Notes: a model not told the origin generated them from the sequence alone. A stretch of 64,000 bases of DNA from Haloplasma contractile SSD-17B (GCF_000215935.2 NZ_AFNU02000001.1:372001-436000), one strand, 5' to 3'; positions 46,145 through 57,347 are shown, counted from the stretch's first letter. Made by a program: numbers and translations.

Positions 46145-46580
46145 ATGAAGCGGTTCGAATTTACGATTGGTAATTCAGATTATCAATTAATTTTGAAAGA
46201 ATTAAAGGGTTTAGACGTTTACAAAAATGATAGCCCTTTAGTTGATTCAGTTTTTAGTTTCGAGTTTTGTGGCATTAACGATCAGATTACCGTTTTTTTA
46301 CTATGAGCCCTTTGAGTGTGGACGGTATGACAGTATGACATCAGTGATTATTGAAAATCTAATAGATAATGAAGTTAGATTTAGAATCATGTATGGTAGA
46401 GTGAAGGATTATTCTTCTTTATCAATGTTAGTTACTAAACAACGGAACCTTCACTATTTTTTAGACATTATTATAAAACTTTGCAACACCTATAATTGGT
46501 CATTTAAAACAATTAATAATGACTATATTAAAAAATACATTGATAAGAAGCAAAAGAAATACAAATCTAAATCTAAATAA
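46145..46580 (+). pseudogene. Small unrecognised gene interrupted by a frameshift at a T7 run
   Basis: The ATG at 46145 (site AAGGGAG) opens a frame that stops at 46306. A second frame, offset by +1, continues to 46580. At the seven Ts at 46293-46299, removing one T joins them into one protein of about 144 residues: NDQITVF followed by YYEPFECGRYDS and a lysine-rich end. The joined protein has no signal peptide or membrane segment and I recognise no family. It could be a real mutation, a sequencing indel, or a gene read through by slippage. Confidence 0.6.
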
Positions 46581-46601
46581 TTTGAATTATTGAGAATTAT
46601 A

Positions 46602-46640
46602 AAAATACCTTAGTTGAATTTTTTCAACTAAGGTATTTTA
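46602..46640. terminator. Bidirectional terminator between the split gene and rarA
   Basis: Perfect 17-base arms AAAATACCTTAGTTGAA and TTCAACTAAGGTATTTT around TTTT; serves both converging genes. Confidence 0.93.
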
Positions 46641-46660
46641 ACTTATTATAATACTAACTA

Positions 46661-47875
46661 CTAATCACTTTTGCCTTTCGTTTTTAGAAACTTATAATAT
46701 TTAACAAAGTATTTCTCATATGTATTCACATTTTCCTGAGGTTTATAATATTCTTTATCTACCAATTCTTCAGGTAAATATGTCCATTTCCACTTGTTTG
46801 GATCAGCTGCAGAATAGTCAAACGGTGGATTGATGGGATTGTATTTTATTAACTCAGGAATGTCGCCTATTTTACCACTTTTAACATCATGTATTGCTTC
46901 ATCTACCGCAATATGTGCGGAACGTGATTTAGGTGATAATGCAAGTTCAATTACGGTATTAACAAGAATCGGACGTGCCTCTGGTAAGCCGATTTGACGA
47001 CTGGCATTTACGGCATGAACTGCTCTAGCACAGGCTTCAGGGTTCGCAAGGCTAATATCCTCATAAGCAATGACTAAAAGGCGTCTACAGATACTTTCTA
47101 AGTCATCCGCTATAATAAGTCTTGCAAAGTAGTGAAGTGAAGCATTCACATCACTACCACGGATTGACTTTTGAAAGGCACTTAACGTATCATAATGACC
47201 GTCTGAATTCTTATCAATTGTAAAAGATGAATTGGCGTATAGGTTACGAATCGTATCAGCAGTTATATTCTGTTCATCTGATATAAAAGTGAGTTCTAAT
47301 ATATTAATAGCCGACCTCAAATCGCCATTTGCAATATTAACAATAAGCTCTAAAGCCTCATCACTCACTTCATAGTCAGATGCCTCATTTACAATCTGAT
47401 TTAGTTTATTCGTAACGTCGTTTTTATTTAATGGTTTTAGTTCAATCACATGACATCTTGAACGAATAGCAGGATTAACGGAATAATAGGGGGAAACAGT
47501 CGTCATTCCGATGATATAAATCGTTCCGTCTTCTAGAACCGGAAGTAAAACATCTTGAATATTTTTTGTCAACCGGTGAATCTCATCAATAATAACGATA
47601 TAATTCTCTGACAATTTTGCTGTTTCAATAATGCTTGTCAACCGTTTTTTGTTATCAGTTGCCGCGTTAAATTTTGCAAACGGTATGTCTAACTGGTTTG
47701 CAATCACATAGGCAATTGACGTTTTCCCTACACCAGGAGGACCGAAAAAAATAAAGGAAAAGAGCTGTTTTTTGTTTATAATATTGTTAATGAGTTTATT
47801 TTGTCCAACTATGTGTTCTTGACCAACAATCTCATCTAAAGTTTTAGGACGGTTTCTATGTGCTAATGGTTTCAT
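46661..47875 (-). CDS. rarA: Replication-associated recombination protein RarA (MgsA)
   Basis: 404 residues. AAA+ clamp-loader-like ATPase with Walker A GPPGVGKTS, Walker B VIIDEIHR, and the tetramerisation C-terminal domain containing YEDISLANPEA and LPEARPILVN. Acts at stalled replication forks. Site GGAGTGAG on the minus strand. In Bacillus it is a neighbour of the mnmA-recD2 block (yrvN), but there it points the same way with cymR and iscS between; those are absent here. Confidence 0.95.
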   Translation of the reverse strand: MKPLAHRNRPKTLDEIVGQEHIVGQNKLINNIINKKQLFSFIFFGPPGVGKTSIAYVIANQLDIPFAKFNAATDNKKRLTSIIETAKLSENYIVIIDEIHRLTKNIQDVLLPVLEDGTIYIIGMTTVSPYYSVNPAIRSRCHVIELKPLNKNDVTNKLNQIVNEASDYEVSDEALELIVNIANGDLRSAINILELTFISDEQNITADTIRNLYANSSFTIDKNSDGHYDTLSAFQKSIRGSDVNASLHYFARLIIADDLESICRRLLVIAYEDISLANPEACARAVHAVNASRQIGLPEARPILVNTVIELALSPKSRSAHIAVDEAIHDVKSGKIGDIPELIKYNPINPPFDYSAADPNKWKWTYLPEELVDKEYYKPQENVNTYEKYFVKYYKFLKTKGKSD

Positions 47876-48072
47876 AACATACTCACTCCAAAAAGTTGTT
47901 TGTTTTACGATATTTTCAAGATGTTGACTGTAAAATTAAATTCACTCACATAATAAATATAAATAGTAACCATTTATAAAATTTCTTTGTACAACTGATC
48001 AATAAATAAGAAATTATAAAAATCTTTTTTCTAGTATAGGATAACAAAAAAAAGCAAAATCTTCTAGATTTA

Positions 48073-48100
48073 TTTATAAAATTTAAAATTATGATATAAT
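48073..48100 (+). promoter_or_regulatory. mnmA promoter
   Basis: Extended -10 TGATATAAT (TATAAT at 48095-48100) with a weak -35 (TTTATA, 16-base spacer). Confidence 0.6.
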
Positions 48101-48131
48101 AAGATACTAGCACGAAGTATAAAAAATATAG

Positions 48132-49277
<1,146 letters not shown>

Positions 49278-49345
49278 AACATATATATTTATATTTTGTT
49301 TTCTTAATGTTTTTACTTTAGTGTGCTTTTTGGGAGTGAACGAAA

Positions 49346-51682
49346 ATGAATGGTAGTTTAAATGGTTGGTATCGGAGCGATATCTATTATAATGACGAGA
49401 ACGGTTATCTAATAGGTCGTTTACAGGTACTAGATAGCGAGGATTTTAGCAAAGAAGAGATTCGAAACGCAACAAATAATGGTCATATTACAATGGTTGG
49501 GTATATGCCCAAACTTCTTAAAAATGAAAAGTATAAGATTACTGGTCAGTTCGTGAAAAATGATCGTTACGGTCCTCAATTTAAAGTTATGCATTTTGAG
49601 CGTGAAGAACCCGATGATCAGGAAGGAATTATTGATTTTTTATCAAGTGATTTATTTAAGGGGATTGGAAAGTCAATAGCGAAACGGATATACACTACGT
49701 TAGGAAAGAATTATGCAAGTAAAGTTCTTGAAAATCCCGAAGTATTAGATGATATACCGGGCCTTACAAAAAACAAAGCAACAGGTCTTCACAAAACGTT
49801 AGTAGAGAATGCAGGAACTGAGAAGATATTACCGTTTTTGCAAAAACATGGCTTTGGAAATAAACTTGCAATGAGAATTTACAAAACGTTTAAGATGAGT
49901 ACACTAGAGGTACTAAAGGAAAATCCATATAAACTTATGGATGAAGTTGATGGAATTGCATTTAAAAGGACAGACCAGTTTGCCCTTTCAATGGGATTTG
50001 ATGTCCTCCATCCATATCGAATTAAAGCTGCAATCAGGTATGTCATCGAGGAATTGTGTTTTAGTGAAGGACATACCTATATATCAAAGCAGCAAATGAT
50101 GCAAAAGTCGCTACAATTTTTAGAGAATGGTCAATTACGCATTGAGACAGATGTCATAGAAAAAAATATAACCGAACTAATCGAACATAAGAAGCTTCTT
50201 ATCGATCAAGATCGTTACTATTTACCGCTATTTTACAAGAGTGAAGAGAAAATTGCTAAAAAAATAGCGAAATTATTACATGATTGTGAAGATGAAGAGA
50301 TTGATCGCGAAAAATTAGACCAAATCATACAAGATATACAAGAAGACGAAGCCATCAATTATAGTAAAAAGCAAAAAGAAGCCATTGTAGAGGCTTTAAC
50401 GTCTAAAGTAATGATCTTAACAGGTGGTCCTGGTACAGGTAAAACAACGGTTGTCAATGGGATGATTAAAGCATTCTGTCGTTATTATGAAATTACTGAA
50501 GCGGACAGGTCTGAGAACATTGGATTAGTAGCTCCTACAGGACGAGCGGCTAAGCGATTAGAGGAATCAACTAAATGTGAGGCAAGCACAATCCACCGAT
50601 TTTTAGGTTATAATTTGAGTGGTTCTTTTCAGTTCGATGAAGAAAATAAATATTCACGTAAACTCATGATTATTGATGAGAGTTCAATGATTGATACGCT
50701 ACTTGCGAATAATCTTTTAAGGGCAGCTAATGACGATGTCAAGTTTATCTTTGTTGGGGATGAAAATCAGCTTCCATCTGTTGGGCCTGGTCAATTTTTA
50801 AAAGATTTAATTGACTCAAGTGTTATAACCACAATTAAACTTGATCGAATACACAGACAAAGTAAAGACTCATCAATCATTCAACTGGCTCATGATATTA
50901 ATGAATCGGTTGTATCGCGCGATTTGTTAGAAAAAAAATCTGATCGCTCGTTTGTTAGGTGTCATAATGATCAACTAATCAACCGTTTAGAATTTATTTT
51001 TGAAAACGCACTTAAAAAACAATTTACAAATGATGATATACAAATATTAGCTCCCATGTATAAAGGGATTGTAGGAATAGATCAAATTAACCAGAATATG
51101 CAGCGAATGATTAATCCACCTGAAGAAGGAAGAAATGAAGTTAGTTCGCGCGGCACGATTTTCCGAGTAGGAGATAAGGTTTTACAATTAAATAACAAAC
51201 CGGAATTAAATGTCATGAATGGTGATATTGGATACATTGCTGCAATTCTTGAAAAAGGAGAAGATGACGAGGATGAAAAAACAATCGTTATAGACTTCGA
51301 CGGAACTGAAGTTAGGTATGGAATTGGCGACTTAGATAATATAACACTTGCTTATTGTATATCCATTCATAAATCACAGGGGAGTGAATTTAATGTAGTT
51401 ATTTTAACTTTGTCTAAAAGTTATAGTATTATGTTAAGAAAAAAACTCATTTATACGGCTGTAACAAGAGCTAAAAAATATTTAATTCTAGTAGGAGATG
51501 AACGAGCATATCATATGTCAATTCAAAATGATCATGAAATGTTAAGACAAACGACATTAAAAGAAAAATTAATCGCACATCTCCCAAATAGTAATTCTTT
51601 TTCACAGGTCGTAATTGATGGTTATACGTTTAAAATAAATTCTTCATTGGAAAATATTTCGCCTTATGATTTTATGGATTAG
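49346..51682 (+). CDS. recD2: RecD-like DNA helicase RecD2 (YrrC)
   Basis: 778 residues. OB-fold N-terminal segment, helix-hairpin-helix region around FKGIGKSIAKRIY and IPGLTKNKA, then the SF1 helicase with Walker A LTGGPGTGKTT, VAPTGRAAKR, IIDESSMIDT, GDENQLPSVGPG and the final CISIHKSQGSEF and YTAVTRAK. It is the RecBC-independent RecD2 type typical of Bacillota. It follows mnmA in the conserved order. Confidence 0.96.
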   Translation: MNGSLNGWYRSDIYYNDENGYLIGRLQVLDSEDFSKEEIRNATNNGHITMVGYMPKLLKNEKYKITGQFVKNDRYGPQFKVMHFEREEPDDQEGIIDFLSSDLFKGIGKSIAKRIYTTLGKNYASKVLENPEVLDDIPGLTKNKATGLHKTLVENAGTEKILPFLQKHGFGNKLAMRIYKTFKMSTLEVLKENPYKLMDEVDGIAFKRTDQFALSMGFDVLHPYRIKAAIRYVIEELCFSEGHTYISKQQMMQKSLQFLENGQLRIETDVIEKNITELIEHKKLLIDQDRYYLPLFYKSEEKIAKKIAKLLHDCEDEEIDREKLDQIIQDIQEDEAINYSKKQKEAIVEALTSKVMILTGGPGTGKTTVVNGMIKAFCRYYEITEADRSENIGLVAPTGRAAKRLEESTKCEASTIHRFLGYNLSGSFQFDEENKYSRKLMIIDESSMIDTLLANNLLRAANDDVKFIFVGDENQLPSVGPGQFLKDLIDSSVITTIKLDRIHRQSKDSSIIQLAHDINESVVSRDLLEKKSDRSFVRCHNDQLINRLEFIFENALKKQFTNDDIQILAPMYKGIVGIDQINQNMQRMINPPEEGRNEVSSRGTIFRVGDKVLQLNNKPELNVMNGDIGYIAAILEKGEDDEDEKTIVIDFDGTEVRYGIGDLDNITLAYCISIHKSQGSEFNVVILTLSKSYSIMLRKKLIYTAVTRAKKYLILVGDERAYHMSIQNDHEMLRQTTLKEKLIAHLPNSNSFSQVVIDGYTFKINSSLENISPYDFMD

Positions 51683-51746
51683 GGAGAATACTAGAAATGT
51701 GCAAGTTTTGCACCTACAAACTCTCTCTAATAGAAGGTGATACTAT

Positions 51747-51893
51747 ATGAGATCTTTATCTTACTTAGCTTTAGGTGTAGTGGGTACATTAGCATACTTA
51801 AGAATGCAAGATGATCCTCAAATCGGAAGACAAATGCGTAAAATGATGAAAAACAATCAGAAATCATTACGAAAAATAAGAGAGATTATGTAG
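51747..51893 (+). CDS. Small DUF3918/YrzQ-like protein
   Basis: 48 residues starting at an ATG behind GAAGGTGAT. A short hydrophobic N-terminal segment (LSYLALGVVGTLAYL) is followed by a basic, methionine-rich tail with RQMRKMMKNN. Size, layout and position between recD2 and alaS resemble Bacillus yrzQ. Function unknown. A strong terminator follows. Confidence 0.65.
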   Translation: MRSLSYLALGVVGTLAYLRMQDDPQIGRQMRKMMKNNQKSLRKIREIM

Positions 51894-51904
51894 CCACTTT
51901 TTTC

Positions 51905-51945
51905 TAGAGGATTTAACCCTTCGGTTAAATCCTCTATCCTTTTTT
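51905..51945 (+). terminator. Terminator after the YrzQ-like gene
   Basis: TAGAGGATTTAACC and GGTTAAATCCTCTA around CTTC, then a run of Ts. Confidence 0.95.
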
Positions 51946-52120
51946 AAACGTTAGTAATGATAATATTAATTAAATACACGTAAAAACTTACAATTGTTTC
52001 GATAAGATATAATTACAGAAAAACATGAATATACTAATTACATATAAGTAAATAAATCGAACAGTTTTTACATATACTATTAGTTAGCAAATACGTTACT
52101 GTATGTAAGTGGTGATCATT

Positions 52121-53239
52121 ATGAAGGTAGACAATCGATATATAAAGCTGATTGTAAGTTTAGTAATCATAAGTTTATTTTTCATTATAATAATATTAGG
52201 ACATATTGCACTGCCAATCATCTATAAGATTATGGTAGGTTTTTTCCATGTGCTATTACCCTTTATTATAAGTTTTTTTATTGCGTTTTTACTTCATACA
52301 ATTGTAGACCGTCTTGAGATGCAAGGACTTAATCGTGCCATTTCTGTTCTCTTTGTTTACCTTGCATTTACTTTACTATTAACATACGGTATTTCAAACT
52401 TAATTCCTATAATTATTAATCAAGTTATTGATTTAACCCAGCAACTACCAACGATCTATGATAACCTAAAAGTCACTCTCGATGATTTTTGGTTGAGAAA
52501 TGATTTTATACCTGAGAAGTACCAGTTTAATATTAAGGATTTAGAAAGTTGGACGATGGGTGCACTTGAAAAAATTAGATTGAATTCAACTGGAGTGAAT
52601 GGAATTCTAGATTCATTTAACATAATCATTTTAACTCCAATTATCACGTTTTACTTCTTATATGATTATAATCGCATAAAAAGTGGTCTAGGCAAATTTC
52701 TATTGAAACATAAATATAATATCATCTATAAGTTTCTTAAAGATGTTGATGTTGATTTAGGTTCTTATTTTAGAGGACTCATTCTTGTAATGAATCTATT
52801 AGCTATAGCCGCTACCATTGGATTCAGTATAATTGGTCTTGATTATCCCTTCTTATTTGGTTTTATCGTCGGTTATACGAATGTAATTCCTATTATAGGC
52901 CTTTATATAGGAGGGATACCGGCTGTTTTATACGCCTTTACTTCATCATATAAACTTGCAATATTAGCAACAATTGTAATTGTTGTGAGTCAAGCTCTTG
53001 AATCAAATATTGTAACACCTTATGTGCAAAGTAAATCGATCAACGCCCATCCATTACTTATTTTATTAGCTTTCGTCGTGTTTAGTAGATACTTCGGTAT
53101 TATGGGAATGATTTTTGCAATTCCGATTCTAGCGATAATATTACTGGTATTTAGATATATAAAATCGTGGAGACGACTACAAAGAGTAAGAAAATGTAAT
53201 TGTAATGTTGAAAAAAGTAAAACGATATATTATAATTAA
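52121..53239 (+). CDS. AI-2E family transporter (YrrI-like permease)
   Basis: 372 residues with about eight membrane segments, the family's ILTPIITFYFLYDYN motif, GFIVGYTNVIPIIG, and SKSINAHPLLILLAFV near the end. Family members export autoinducer-2 or act as Na+/H+ antiporters; the family alone does not say which. The Bacillus homologue yrrI sits at this same place before alaS. The ATG at 52121 is chosen. The alaS promoter lies in its last codons. Confidence 0.88.
   Translation: MKVDNRYIKLIVSLVIISLFFIIIILGHIALPIIYKIMVGFFHVLLPFIISFFIAFLLHTIVDRLEMQGLNRAISVLFVYLAFTLLLTYGISNLIPIIINQVIDLTQQLPTIYDNLKVTLDDFWLRNDFIPEKYQFNIKDLESWTMGALEKIRLNSTGVNGILDSFNIIILTPIITFYFLYDYNRIKSGLGKFLLKHKYNIIYKFLKDVDVDLGSYFRGLILVMNLLAIAATIGFSIIGLDYPFLFGFIVGYTNVIPIIGLYIGGIPAVLYAFTSSYKLAILATIVIVVSQALESNIVTPYVQSKSINAHPLLILLAFVVFSRYFGIMGMIFAIPILAIILLVFRYIKSWRRLQRVRKCNCNVEKSKTIYYN
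53208..53236 (+). promoter_or_regulatory. alaS promoter
   Basis: TTGAAA at 53208-53213, 17 bases, TATAAT at 53231-53236, ahead of the T-box. Confidence 0.85.
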
Positions 53240-53288
53240 TTGTAACTATATACTATATACAGATAAAAAAATCCATATCATATGAAAA

Positions 53289-53506
53289 ATGTCGACGGAG
53301 AAGAGTAAATTATCTCAAACTTCTAGAGAGGAATTTTCTTGGCTGAAAAAAATTCTAAGTCTATGAGTAATTGAAGCTACTCCCGAGTGTAGTTAATACC
53401 TACCGGTTCATACCGTTATCTTTTTGAGTTGCTGATTGTTATAATCAGAATTAGGGTGGTACCGCGATGAATGATTCGTCCCTTACATTGTTAAGGGACT
53501 TTTTTA
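53289..53506 (+). promoter_or_regulatory. T-box riboswitch (alanine tRNA)
   Basis: The conserved T-box sequence AGGGTGGTACCGCG is at 53453-53466; its UGGU would pair with the tRNA ACCA end. Upstream is the stem I region with a GAGAGGAA motif, and a GCT (Ala) triplet at 53376-53378 in GAGTAATTGAAGCTACTC is the likely specifier. The transcription terminator (GTCCCTTA and TAAGGGAC arms, 53478-53498, T run to 53505) follows. Uncharged tRNA-Ala would stop termination and induce alaS. Confidence 0.95.
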
Positions 53507-53608
53507 ATACCTAATTTTTAGATTGGATTTTTCAACACTTGTATTAGTATTATTAGAAAATGACCACTTTGCAAGATGAATAGATGCAGAATTAAGGAGG
53601 TACATAAC

Positions 53609-56245
53609 ATGAAACACCTAAAAAGCGCTGAAGTAAGACGATTATTTCTTGAATTCTTTAAAGAAAAGGAACATATGATTTACCCTAGTCAATCATTAGT
53701 TCCTGTTAACGACCCAACATTACTTTGGGTTAATAGTGGAATCGCTACTCTTAAAAAATATTTTGATGGTACAGAGGTACCTGAGAATAGTAGAATTGTA
53801 AACTCACAAAAATCACTTAGAACAAATGATATTGAAAATGTAGGAAAAACAGCTCGTCATCATACATTTTTTGAAATGTTAGGTAATTTCTCAATTGGTG
53901 ATTATTTTAAAGAAGAAGCCATCAAATGGGCATGGGAATTTCTAACGGATAAAAAATGGATTGGATTTGATGCAGAAAGTCTATATGTCACAATATATCC
54001 TAATGATGATGAGGCATATGACATTTGGAAGTCAATTGGTCTTAATGATGAACAAATCGTGAGATTAGAAGGAAACTTCTGGGAGATTGGTGAAGGACCA
54101 TCAGGTCCAAATACTGAAATTTTTTATGACCGTGGTAAAGAATATGATTTCGATACACCGGAGGAAGAAATGTATGTAGGCGGGGAAAACGAACGATACT
54201 TAGAAATTTGGAATCTCGTTTTTTCTCAATATAATGCAAAACATGGTTTAAAACGCGAAGAGTACCCTGAACTACCTAATAAAAATATTGATACAGGGAT
54301 GGGACTAGAACGTCTAGTATCGGTTATTCAAGAAGTACCAACTAACTACGATACTGATTTATTTATTCCGATCATTAAAGAAGTTGAAAATCTATCAGGT
54401 AAGAAATACCTAGAAGATAAGGAACTGGATGTTTCGTTCAAAGTTATTGCTGACCACGTAAGAACCGTCTCATTTGCGATCTCAGATGGGGCACTTCCAT
54501 CAAACGAAGGACGCGGTTACATTATTAGACGTCTAATTCGTAGAAGTGTAAAGTTCGCTAGAAAATTAGGGCTTATGAAACCATTCCTAAAGGATCTAGT
54601 ACAAATTGTTGCAACGATTATGCACGATTACTATCCTGAACTGCAAGATAAAATTGAATTTATTGGGACTATAATTGAGAATGAGGAAATAAGATTCCAT
54701 GAAACATTACAAGGTGGACTAGCCATATTAAATGATGTCATTGAAAATCAAGATATTAAGGTAATTGATGGTAAGACTGCATTTAAACTGTATGATACAT
54801 TTGGTTTCCCAATAGAATTAACAATCGAGTATGCAGAAGAGTCTGGTCTTACAGTTGATGAAGCAGGATTTAAGAAAGAACTTGAGAAACAACGTGAGCG
54901 CGCTAGAAATGCCCGTGAAGATGTTGGATCAATGAAATCTCAAAATGATACATTAATGAAGTTTAAGGATGATAGCACGTTCTGTGGATATGATTCGTTA
55001 ACAATGAAGGGGACTATAATTGGACTGTTTAATGGTGAAGAAACCCTAGAGTCAGCTAAAGAAGGAGACAAAATACAAATTGTTCTAAATCAGACTCCAT
55101 TCTATGCTGAAAGTGGTGGACAAGTGGCTGATACAGGGATGATGTATCATGATCATACTACGGTTCAGGTTAAGGATGTACAAAAGGCTCCTAACGGACA
55201 GCATTTACATACATGCGTTGTTAAGAAGGGGCAAATCAAGTTAAACGAAATGGTTACATTAGAGGTAGACGATGAGTCACGTAAGTTTATTACAAGAAAC
55301 CATACCGCAACTCATCTTTTACATAAAGCTTTAAAAGACGTCATTGGTGAACATGTGAATCAAGCAGGATCTTATGTTTCTAACGACCGATTACGTTTTG
55401 ACTTTACACATTTTTCTGAACTAACAACAAGTGAATTAAAAAGAGTAGAACGCATTGTAAATGAACAGATTTTTCATAGTTTAAATGTAAAAGCAATAGA
55501 AATGTCAATTGATGATGCGAAGAAACTAGGTGCAATGGCATTATTTGGTGAAAAATATGGAGAGTATGTTCGCGTGGTAAGCGCTGGTGAGTTTAGCATT
55601 GAATTATGTGGTGGTTGTCATGTTATGAATACTGCTGAAATTGGAATGTTTAAAATCATATCCGAAAGTGGAATTGGTGCAGGTACAAGACGAATTGAGG
55701 CAGTAACTTCTAAACAAGCATATGAATACCTTGAAACGTTTGTAGAGAAAACAGAAGAAATTGCAGAACTCATTAAGTCAAACACGATGGAAGTTGTAAA
55801 CAAGACATCGACCCTTGTTAAGGCAAATAAAGAACTAAACAAGGAAATTGAAGCACTACAATCTAAAATGTCATCACTTAAGACTAGTGAGTTAGTTAAT
55901 CAAGTTGAAGACATTAGTGGATACAACGTCTTAAGAGCAAAATTAAAAAATGTTGACATGAATAATCTTCGCGATATGGTCGATCAATTTAAACAAAAGT
56001 TGGGTTCAGCAATTATTGTGTTAGCAAATATTAATGATTCAAAAGTTAATTTTATTGTTGGCGTAACAGATGACTATATAGAAAAAGGGATTGCAGCAGG
56101 TTCACTAATTAAGGAAGTTGCTAAAATCTGTGGCGGTGGTGGTGGAGGTCGTAAAGATCTTGCTCAAGCCGGAGGTAAAAACCCTGGGAATGTCGATAAA
56201 GCTTTAAAATATGTTGAAACCTATCTAAGTACGATCAAAGCATAA
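53609..56245 (+). CDS. alaS: Alanine-tRNA ligase
   Basis: 878 residues, normal. Class II catalytic core with WVNSGIATLKKYFDG and the RTNDIENVGKTARHHTFFEMLG stretch, editing domain with HTATHLLHKAL and CGGCHV zinc ligands, and the C-Ala domain with a glycine-rich GGGGGGR segment. The ATG at 53609 follows AAGGAGG. Controlled by the T-box upstream. A short hairpin (56244-56272) without T-tract lies between it and ireB. Confidence 0.98.
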   Translation: MKHLKSAEVRRLFLEFFKEKEHMIYPSQSLVPVNDPTLLWVNSGIATLKKYFDGTEVPENSRIVNSQKSLRTNDIENVGKTARHHTFFEMLGNFSIGDYFKEEAIKWAWEFLTDKKWIGFDAESLYVTIYPNDDEAYDIWKSIGLNDEQIVRLEGNFWEIGEGPSGPNTEIFYDRGKEYDFDTPEEEMYVGGENERYLEIWNLVFSQYNAKHGLKREEYPELPNKNIDTGMGLERLVSVIQEVPTNYDTDLFIPIIKEVENLSGKKYLEDKELDVSFKVIADHVRTVSFAISDGALPSNEGRGYIIRRLIRRSVKFARKLGLMKPFLKDLVQIVATIMHDYYPELQDKIEFIGTIIENEEIRFHETLQGGLAILNDVIENQDIKVIDGKTAFKLYDTFGFPIELTIEYAEESGLTVDEAGFKKELEKQRERARNAREDVGSMKSQNDTLMKFKDDSTFCGYDSLTMKGTIIGLFNGEETLESAKEGDKIQIVLNQTPFYAESGGQVADTGMMYHDHTTVQVKDVQKAPNGQHLHTCVVKKGQIKLNEMVTLEVDDESRKFITRNHTATHLLHKALKDVIGEHVNQAGSYVSNDRLRFDFTHFSELTTSELKRVERIVNEQIFHSLNVKAIEMSIDDAKKLGAMALFGEKYGEYVRVVSAGEFSIELCGGCHVMNTAEIGMFKIISESGIGAGTRRIEAVTSKQAYEYLETFVEKTEEIAELIKSNTMEVVNKTSTLVKANKELNKEIEALQSKMSSLKTSELVNQVEDISGYNVLRAKLKNVDMNNLRDMVDQFKQKLGSAIIVLANINDSKVNFIVGVTDDYIEKGIAAGSLIKEVAKICGGGGGGRKDLAQAGGKNPGNVDKALKYVETYLSTIKA

Positions 56246-56290
56246 ACTGTAAAATCAATATGAATACAGTTTAAAAGAGAGTTGATTAAT

Positions 56291-56518
56291 TTGGAAGAAA
56301 AAGAACAAATCATAATAAATCATTTAAACATGTTATATAATACAATTAAGGAAAGTGGATATGATCCAAAGTCACAAATTATTGGATTTTTAACAACAGG
56401 TGATCTAGGATATATCTCTAACGCTGAAAATTGTCGTAATTTGATACAAGACTATGAACGCGAAGACTATCTAGAAGCCTTACTACATTTAACTAAAGGT
56501 GTTGATTTTAATAAATGA
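56291..56518 (+). CDS. ireB: IreB-family regulatory protein (YrzL), short N terminus
   Basis: 75 residues; the family is usually 84-90. The core GYDPKSQIIGFLTTGDLGYI and NCRNLIQDYERED is clear. IreB is a phosphorylation target of the IreK/PrkC kinase that tunes envelope stress responses. The N-terminal segment with the phosphorylated threonines (TMKFNF-like) is absent: an in-frame stop lies 30 bases upstream. The start is TTG at 56291 or TTG at 56282. Overlaps ruvX by four bases. Confidence 0.88.
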   Translation: MEEKEQIIINHLNMLYNTIKESGYDPKSQIIGFLTTGDLGYISNAENCRNLIQDYEREDYLEALLHLTKGVDFNK

Positions 56519-56931
56519 GAGCTTTAGGTTTAGATTTAGGATCTAAAACATTAGGTATTGCAATGAGTGATGCACTCGGTTATACTGCTCAAGGACTCGA
56601 GACGTTCCGATTCAATGAAAACCACTACGTCCACGCGATCGATCGGGTAATTGAACTAATCGATGAACACAATGTCTCTAAAATAGTAATTGGCTATCCC
56701 AAAAATATGGATGGCTCGATTGGTGAACGAGCAAAGATAGTAGAAAGATTCGTGAATAAATTAAAGGGTAAAAAACCTATTGATGTTGTCTTATGGGATG
56801 AACGTATGACGACAATGGAAGCTGAAAAGATTCTAATTGATGCTGATTTATCAAGAAAAAAACGTAAAAAAGTGATTGATAAAATGGCAGCAATTGTTAT
56901 ATTGCAGAGCTATTTAAGAAGCACTTATTAA
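56515..56931 (+). CDS. ruvX: Holliday junction resolvase-like RuvX (YqgF)
   Basis: 138 residues, RNase H-fold. Motifs GLDLGSKTLGIAMSD, IVIGYPKNMDGS, and LWDERMTTMEA are present with all acidic residues. The family processes the 5' end of pre-16S rRNA and possibly DNA junctions. Start overlaps the ireB stop, the conserved ireB-ruvX-yrzB order. Confidence 0.95.
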   Translation: MRALGLDLGSKTLGIAMSDALGYTAQGLETFRFNENHYVHAIDRVIELIDEHNVSKIVIGYPKNMDGSIGERAKIVERFVNKLKGKKPIDVVLWDERMTTMEAEKILIDADLSRKKRKKVIDKMAAIVILQSYLRSTY

Positions 56932-57030
56932 ATCTTTAATAATCATAATCTTAAATAGAGTTGGAAATACTAAAAAATAAGTAACACATCTTATTAAGAT
57001 GATCAAAAATAAATAGAGAGAGGTTTTAAA

Positions 57031-57324
57031 ATGGATGAAAATTTTATAACTATAATAGATGAAAATGGTGACGAAATACTATGTGAAATTATTTTCACAT
57101 TTGATTCAGATGAGCACAAAAAATCATATGTTTTATATTCTCCGGTAGAAAATAACGACGAAGATGACTCTGATGATGAACAAGTAGAAGTGCTTTGCTC
57201 TGCCTATGAACAAAGCCCAGAGGGTAACGTAGGAAAATTAATCCCAATCGAATCAGATGAAGAGTGGGACATGATTGAGGAAGTATTCAATACATTCCTA
57301 GCCGAAAAAGATAATTTAGAATAG
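57031..57324 (+). CDS. yrzB: DUF1292 protein (YrzB)
   Basis: 97 residues, very acidic. Starts with ITIIDENGDEILCEIIFTFDS and contains YVLYSPVENND and VGKLIPIESDEEWDMIEEVF, typical of the DUF1292 family. Function not established. Own site (AGAGAGG); 100 bases after ruvX. Confidence 0.93.
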   Translation: MDENFITIIDENGDEILCEIIFTFDSDEHKKSYVLYSPVENNDEDDSDDEQVEVLCSAYEQSPEGNVGKLIPIESDEEWDMIEEVFNTFLAEKDNLE

Positions 57325-57347
57325 TAAATAGTAAGTCAGTAATACTT

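Noticed and set aside
46293-46299. Programmed -1 ribosomal frameshifting at the T7 run
   Set aside because: The downstream frame is +1 relative to the upstream one, so a classical -1 slip would not join them; I saw no convincing downstream pseudoknot.
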